Below, one piece after another: positions 11,259 to 13,460 of a stretch of DNA of 13,460 nt. The notes under the pieces were generated by a model. It was not told the DNA's origin. It made no database searches and saw only the letters and a program-made list of their open reading frames with translations. The stretch is taken from assembly GCA_010672185.1 (NCBI GenBank), contig JAAHHL010000086.1, positions 1 through 13,460 on the forward strand, in the 5' to 3' direction. Made by a program: the position numbers and the translations under genes. The first letter of the stretch is position 1; each line of letters begins with the position of its first letter. This stretch comes from Caldora sp. SIO3E6. Its GTDB lineage: Bacteria > Cyanobacteriota > Cyanobacteriia > Cyanobacteriales > Coleofasciculaceae.

Positions 11259-13460
11259 TCAGACGCTTATCAGTTCCAACAGCTGTTTTTCCCTCAGTTG
11301 AGTAATACCTAGTTTTTGAGCCTTTTCCAACTTAGAACCAGCATTTTCCCCAACAATTAAGTAGTCAGTTTTGCTACTGATGGCATTACTGACTTTTCCA
11401 CCGGCTTGCTGAATCAACTCTTTTGCTTCATCTCGCTTGAGTGTGGGTAAAGTACCAGTAATGACAAAGCTTTTGCCACTTAAGGGTTGGTTATTCTCTC
11501 CCTCAGCTTCCCCAGCTTCCTCAGCTGTAGCTGCTAGTTGTAAACCAACGCCTTGGAGTCTGTCAATCAAAGTCTGGTTGCTCTGAAGCTGAAACCATTC
11601 CGCAACAGCAGGGGCAATTTCTGAACCAATGCCAGAAACACCTTCAATCTCTGCGGGTGATGCTTCAGCTAGTTGTTCAACTGTGGGAAACTGCTCTGTC
11701 AAACTTTGGGCATTGACACTACCCACATGACGAATACCTAAACCGTAGAGTACTCTTGACCAAGGTTGGGTTTTCGAGTTAGCGATCGCATTTACCAATT
11801 TCTCCGCTGACTTTGCACCCATGCGCTCCAACTCAGTCAACTGTTCAACAGTTAAATCATAAAGGTCAGCTACTGTCAGAACCAAGCCTTGGTCAACCAG
11901 CTGTTGTACTATCTTTTCTCCTAAACCTTTAATATCAAGGGCTTTGCGGCTTACCCAGTGATTTATAGCTCCTTTAAGGATAGCTGGGCAAGAAGTATTA
12001 ATACAACGAGTCACTGCTTCCCCTTCTGGGCGAACCACCGGAGAGTTACAGACTGGGCAATGGCTGGGCATTTGGAAAGGTTGGGTATCCGGGGGACGGA
12101 GTTCTGGTAAAACCCGCACTACTTCCGGGATAATTTCACCAGCTTTGCGCACAATCACTGTATCCCCCACACGTAAATCCAACTGAGCGATAAAGTCCTG
12201 ATTGTGGAGTGTGGCTCTTTGTACGGTGGTTCCTGCTAACTCTACCGGCTGTAAATGAGCTAGAGGGGTTAATGCTCCCGTGCGCCCTACATTAATCGAG
12301 ATGGCTTCAACACGAGTGGGAGCTTCTTGAGCTGGGTATTTCAGGGCAATTGCCCAACGAGGAAACTTCTGGGTAAAACCTAATTTTTCCTGGAGAGCAA
12401 CAGCATTGAGTTTTACTACTACTCCATCGGTCATATAAGGTAAATTGTGGCGATTTGTATCCCAGTAGTTGTAATATTCTTCAACTTCTTGTAGGGAACC
12501 ACAGAGTTGGCGATGGGGATTTACCGGAAAACCGATAGCTGCGAGAAACTCTAGTGCTTCCCATTGGGAATGGGGATTAGTATGCTCCAAGTGAGGGAAA
12601 TAGGAGGTGGGATTTTCATTCTCCGCGTCCCCGCGTCCCCGCGTCCCCGCGTCTGCTGACTCGTTTCCCCACCCCTTTTTTCCCTCACCCATTGGTTCTT
12701 GGTTATTGATATGTAAAGTATAGGGAAAGAAATCTAGTCGTCGTTGAGCCACTATACGGCAGTCTAATTGCCGCAAAGTACCAGCAGCAGCATTACGAGG
12801 ATTGGCGAATAGTTGCTCCCCTGCTTGTTCCCGTTCCTGATTAATTTGCTCAAATACAGCTATTGGCAAAAAAGCTTCTCCTCGCACTTCTACTACTGCT
12901 GGAGGTTGCTCTAAATTCAGTCGCAAGGGAATAGAGCGAATCGTGCGTACATTCTGAGTAATATCTTCCCCTGTAATGCCATCACCTCTAGTCACTCCCC
13001 GCACTAAGACACCCTGCTCATAAGTCAGCGCTAAAGCAGAACCATCTATTTTGAGTTCACAAACATACGAGCCAGAAGTTACATTCCCAGGATGTGTTTG
13101 CCAGCTATCGAAGGGCAAAGGATTTGGACTGTATACCTTAGGTTTCATTGGTAAATTATCGCCCAAATGCTTTGCCCCTACATCAGATTTTTGATTTTGA
13201 AATACTCCATCTCCCTTATCTCCCTCATCTCCCTTGTCCCCCTTGTCCCCCTTGTCTCCCTCATCCTCCTTGTCTCCCTCATCCTCCTTGTCCCCCTTGT
13301 CTCCCTTGTCCCCCTTGTCCCCCTTGTCTCCCTTGTCTCCCTCATCTCCCTCATCCCCCTCATAGCGTTGCCAACGCGACTGCCACTTGGCAAATTCCTC
13401 AAGGTTGAAAGCATTTTCCAGGCTATAGAGGGGAATATTGTGGCGCACTGAAGAAAAGTG
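11259..13460 (-). CDS. ligA: NAD-dependent DNA ligase LigA, repeat-expanded (5' end outside window)
   Basis: The frame stays open to the window edge and the codons before the GTG at 13448 read HFSSVRHNIP, matching the conserved F..V.H..PMLSL stretch. The true start is therefore beyond 13460 and roughly 80-90 residues are missing. In GTG numbering the domains are: adenylation with the catalytic K133 in ELKIDG, RGDG and EVRGE motifs, the OB fold from about 385, a Cys4 zinc finger (C464, C467, C482, C487), helix-hairpin-helix repeats (500-625), and BRCT 656-729. LigA seals nicks in replication and repair using NAD+ and is normally essential. Compared with E. coli LigA, about 90 extra residues lie between PLYSLENAF and KIDG and about 37 between FPYTL and IGFPV. 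These are translations of three repeat types, listed separately. Confidence 0.97.
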   Translation of the reverse strand, partial: HFSSVRHNIPLYSLENAFNLEEFAKWQSRWQRYEGDEGDEGDKGDKGDKGDKGDKGDKEDEGDKEDEGDKGDKGDKGDEGDKGDGVFQNQKSDVGAKHLGDNLPMKPKVYSPNPLPFDSWQTHPGNVTSGSYVCELKIDGSALALTYEQGVLVRGVTRGDGITGEDITQNVRTIRSIPLRLNLEQPPAVVEVRGEAFLPIAVFEQINQEREQAGEQLFANPRNAAAGTLRQLDCRIVAQRRLDFFPYTLHINNQEPMGEGKKGWGNESADAGTRGRGDAENENPTSYFPHLEHTNPHSQWEALEFLAAIGFPVNPHRQLCGSLQEVEEYYNYWDTNRHNLPYMTDGVVVKLNAVALQEKLGFTQKFPRWAIALKYPAQEAPTRVEAISINVGRTGALTPLAHLQPVELAGTTVQRATLHNQDFIAQLDLRVGDTVIVRKAGEIIPEVVRVLPELRPPDTQPFQMPSHCPVCNSPVVRPEGEAVTRCINTSCPAILKGAINHWVSRKALDIKGLGEKIVQQLVDQGLVLTVADLYDLTVEQLTELERMGAKSAEKLVNAIANSKTQPWSRVLYGLGIRHVGSVNAQSLTEQFPTVEQLAEASPAEIEGVSGIGSEIAPAVAEWFQLQSNQTLIDRLQGVGLQLAATAEEAGEAEGENNQPLSGKSFVITGTLPTLKRDEAKELIQQAGGKVSNAISSKTDYLIVGENAGSKLEKAQKLGITQLREKQLLELISV
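11502..11530 (-). repeat. Short AGCTGAGG-like tract in the ligA HhH-BRCT linker
   Basis: On the coding strand this reads AGCTGAGGAAGCTGGGGAAG and continues GCTGAGGGA, encoding AEEAGEAEGE (about residues 642-651). It is a degenerate relative of the GGGAGCTGA array at 8632-8690 and lies in the flexible linker before BRCT. Confidence 0.5.
12621..12653 (-). repeat. (GCGTCCCC)3.5 array inside ligA
   Basis: The coding strand reads GACGCGGGGACGCGGGGACG onward and encodes ADAGTRGRGDAE (about residues 265-276) within the adenylation domain, in the loop after FPYTL. It matches the intergenic array at 11183-11210. An 8-bp slip would frameshift ligA. Confidence 0.9.
13111..13182 (-). repeat. Second copy of the palindromic element, in frame in ligA
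   Basis: On the coding strand GTAGGGGCAAAGCATTTGG opens the element and CCAAATCCTTTGCCC (plus strand 13113-13127) closes it. It encodes VGAKHLGDN...PKVYSP..LP, about residues 90-112. The copy in CheA differs at only about a dozen positions and is translated in the same frame. Confidence 0.88.
13206..13363 (-). repeat. 9-bp tandem repeat encoding (GDK/GDE)n in ligA
   Basis: About 17 units of GGGGACAAG/GGAGACAAG/GAGGATGAG on the coding strand produce 52 residues of Gly-Asp-Lys/Glu between the N-terminal subdomain and the adenylation core. The 9-bp unit keeps the frame whatever the copy number. The other open frames here are artefacts. Confidence 0.92.

Noticed and set aside
13446..13448. GTG as the start of ligA
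   Set aside because: The upstream codons continue the conserved F..V.H..P stretch to the window edge and the N-terminal subdomain would be incomplete.
13148..13451. Plus-strand frames rich in Pro, Cys and Leu opposite ligA
   Set aside because: They are the antisense reading of the 9-bp GDK repeat; ligA domain conservation fixes the true strand.

Overview
The window looks like a chromosomal stretch of a filamentous cyanobacterium. The evidence is the moderate GC content, HIP1 octamers (GCGATCGC at about 6465, 8793 and 11782), heptameric short tandem repeats between and inside genes, a cyanobacterial-type IS200/IS605 tnpB element, a CheA-REC hybrid followed by a CheW, and a protein resembling a phycobiliprotein domain. 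A repeat-rich marine genus such as Moorena/Lyngbya/Okeania would fit, but the sequence alone does not fix the genus.

Layout. (1) 3-3159: the 3' part of a CheA-type hybrid kinase (cut by the left edge) and a CheW adaptor. They are separated by about 250 bp of 7-bp repeats that run into the cheW start. (2) 3254-about 4545: a TnpB-only IS605-like element on the minus strand, with hairpins at both ends. (3) 4559-6402: a type II restriction-modification pair, a C5-cytosine methyltransferase overlapping an Eco29kI-like GIY-YIG endonuclease by 7 nt, predicted to act on CCGCGG. (4) 6599-8509: a 636-aa peptidoglycan hydrolase with glucosaminidase, amidase and M23 endopeptidase domains and no signal peptide. 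(5) 8510-9575: a non-coding kilobase with a MITE-like composite repeat and an AT-rich leader. (6) 9576-11083: an unrecognised 400-aa protein whose C-terminal half resembles a phycobiliprotein domain and keeps a bilin-type Cys-x-Arg-Asp motif, then an unrecognised 75-aa protein. (7) 11259-13460 (minus): NAD-dependent DNA ligase LigA, cut by the right edge.

The strongest theme is that repeats have invaded coding sequence. A palindromic element of about 72-75 bp lies in the same orientation and reading frame in the CheA linker (157-231) and in LigA (13111-13182). It therefore adds nearly the same peptide to two unrelated proteins, as Rickettsia palindromic elements do. LigA also carries an acidic/basic 9-bp tandem repeat, an 8-bp GC-rich tandem repeat and a short 9-mer-like tract, all in frame. 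CheA and CheW carry 7-bp tracts inside their reading frames, where loss or gain of one unit would frameshift them, so phase-variable chemotaxis is possible. The restriction system, the tnpB element and the three-domain hydrolase look like an accessory island between the chemotaxis genes and ligA.
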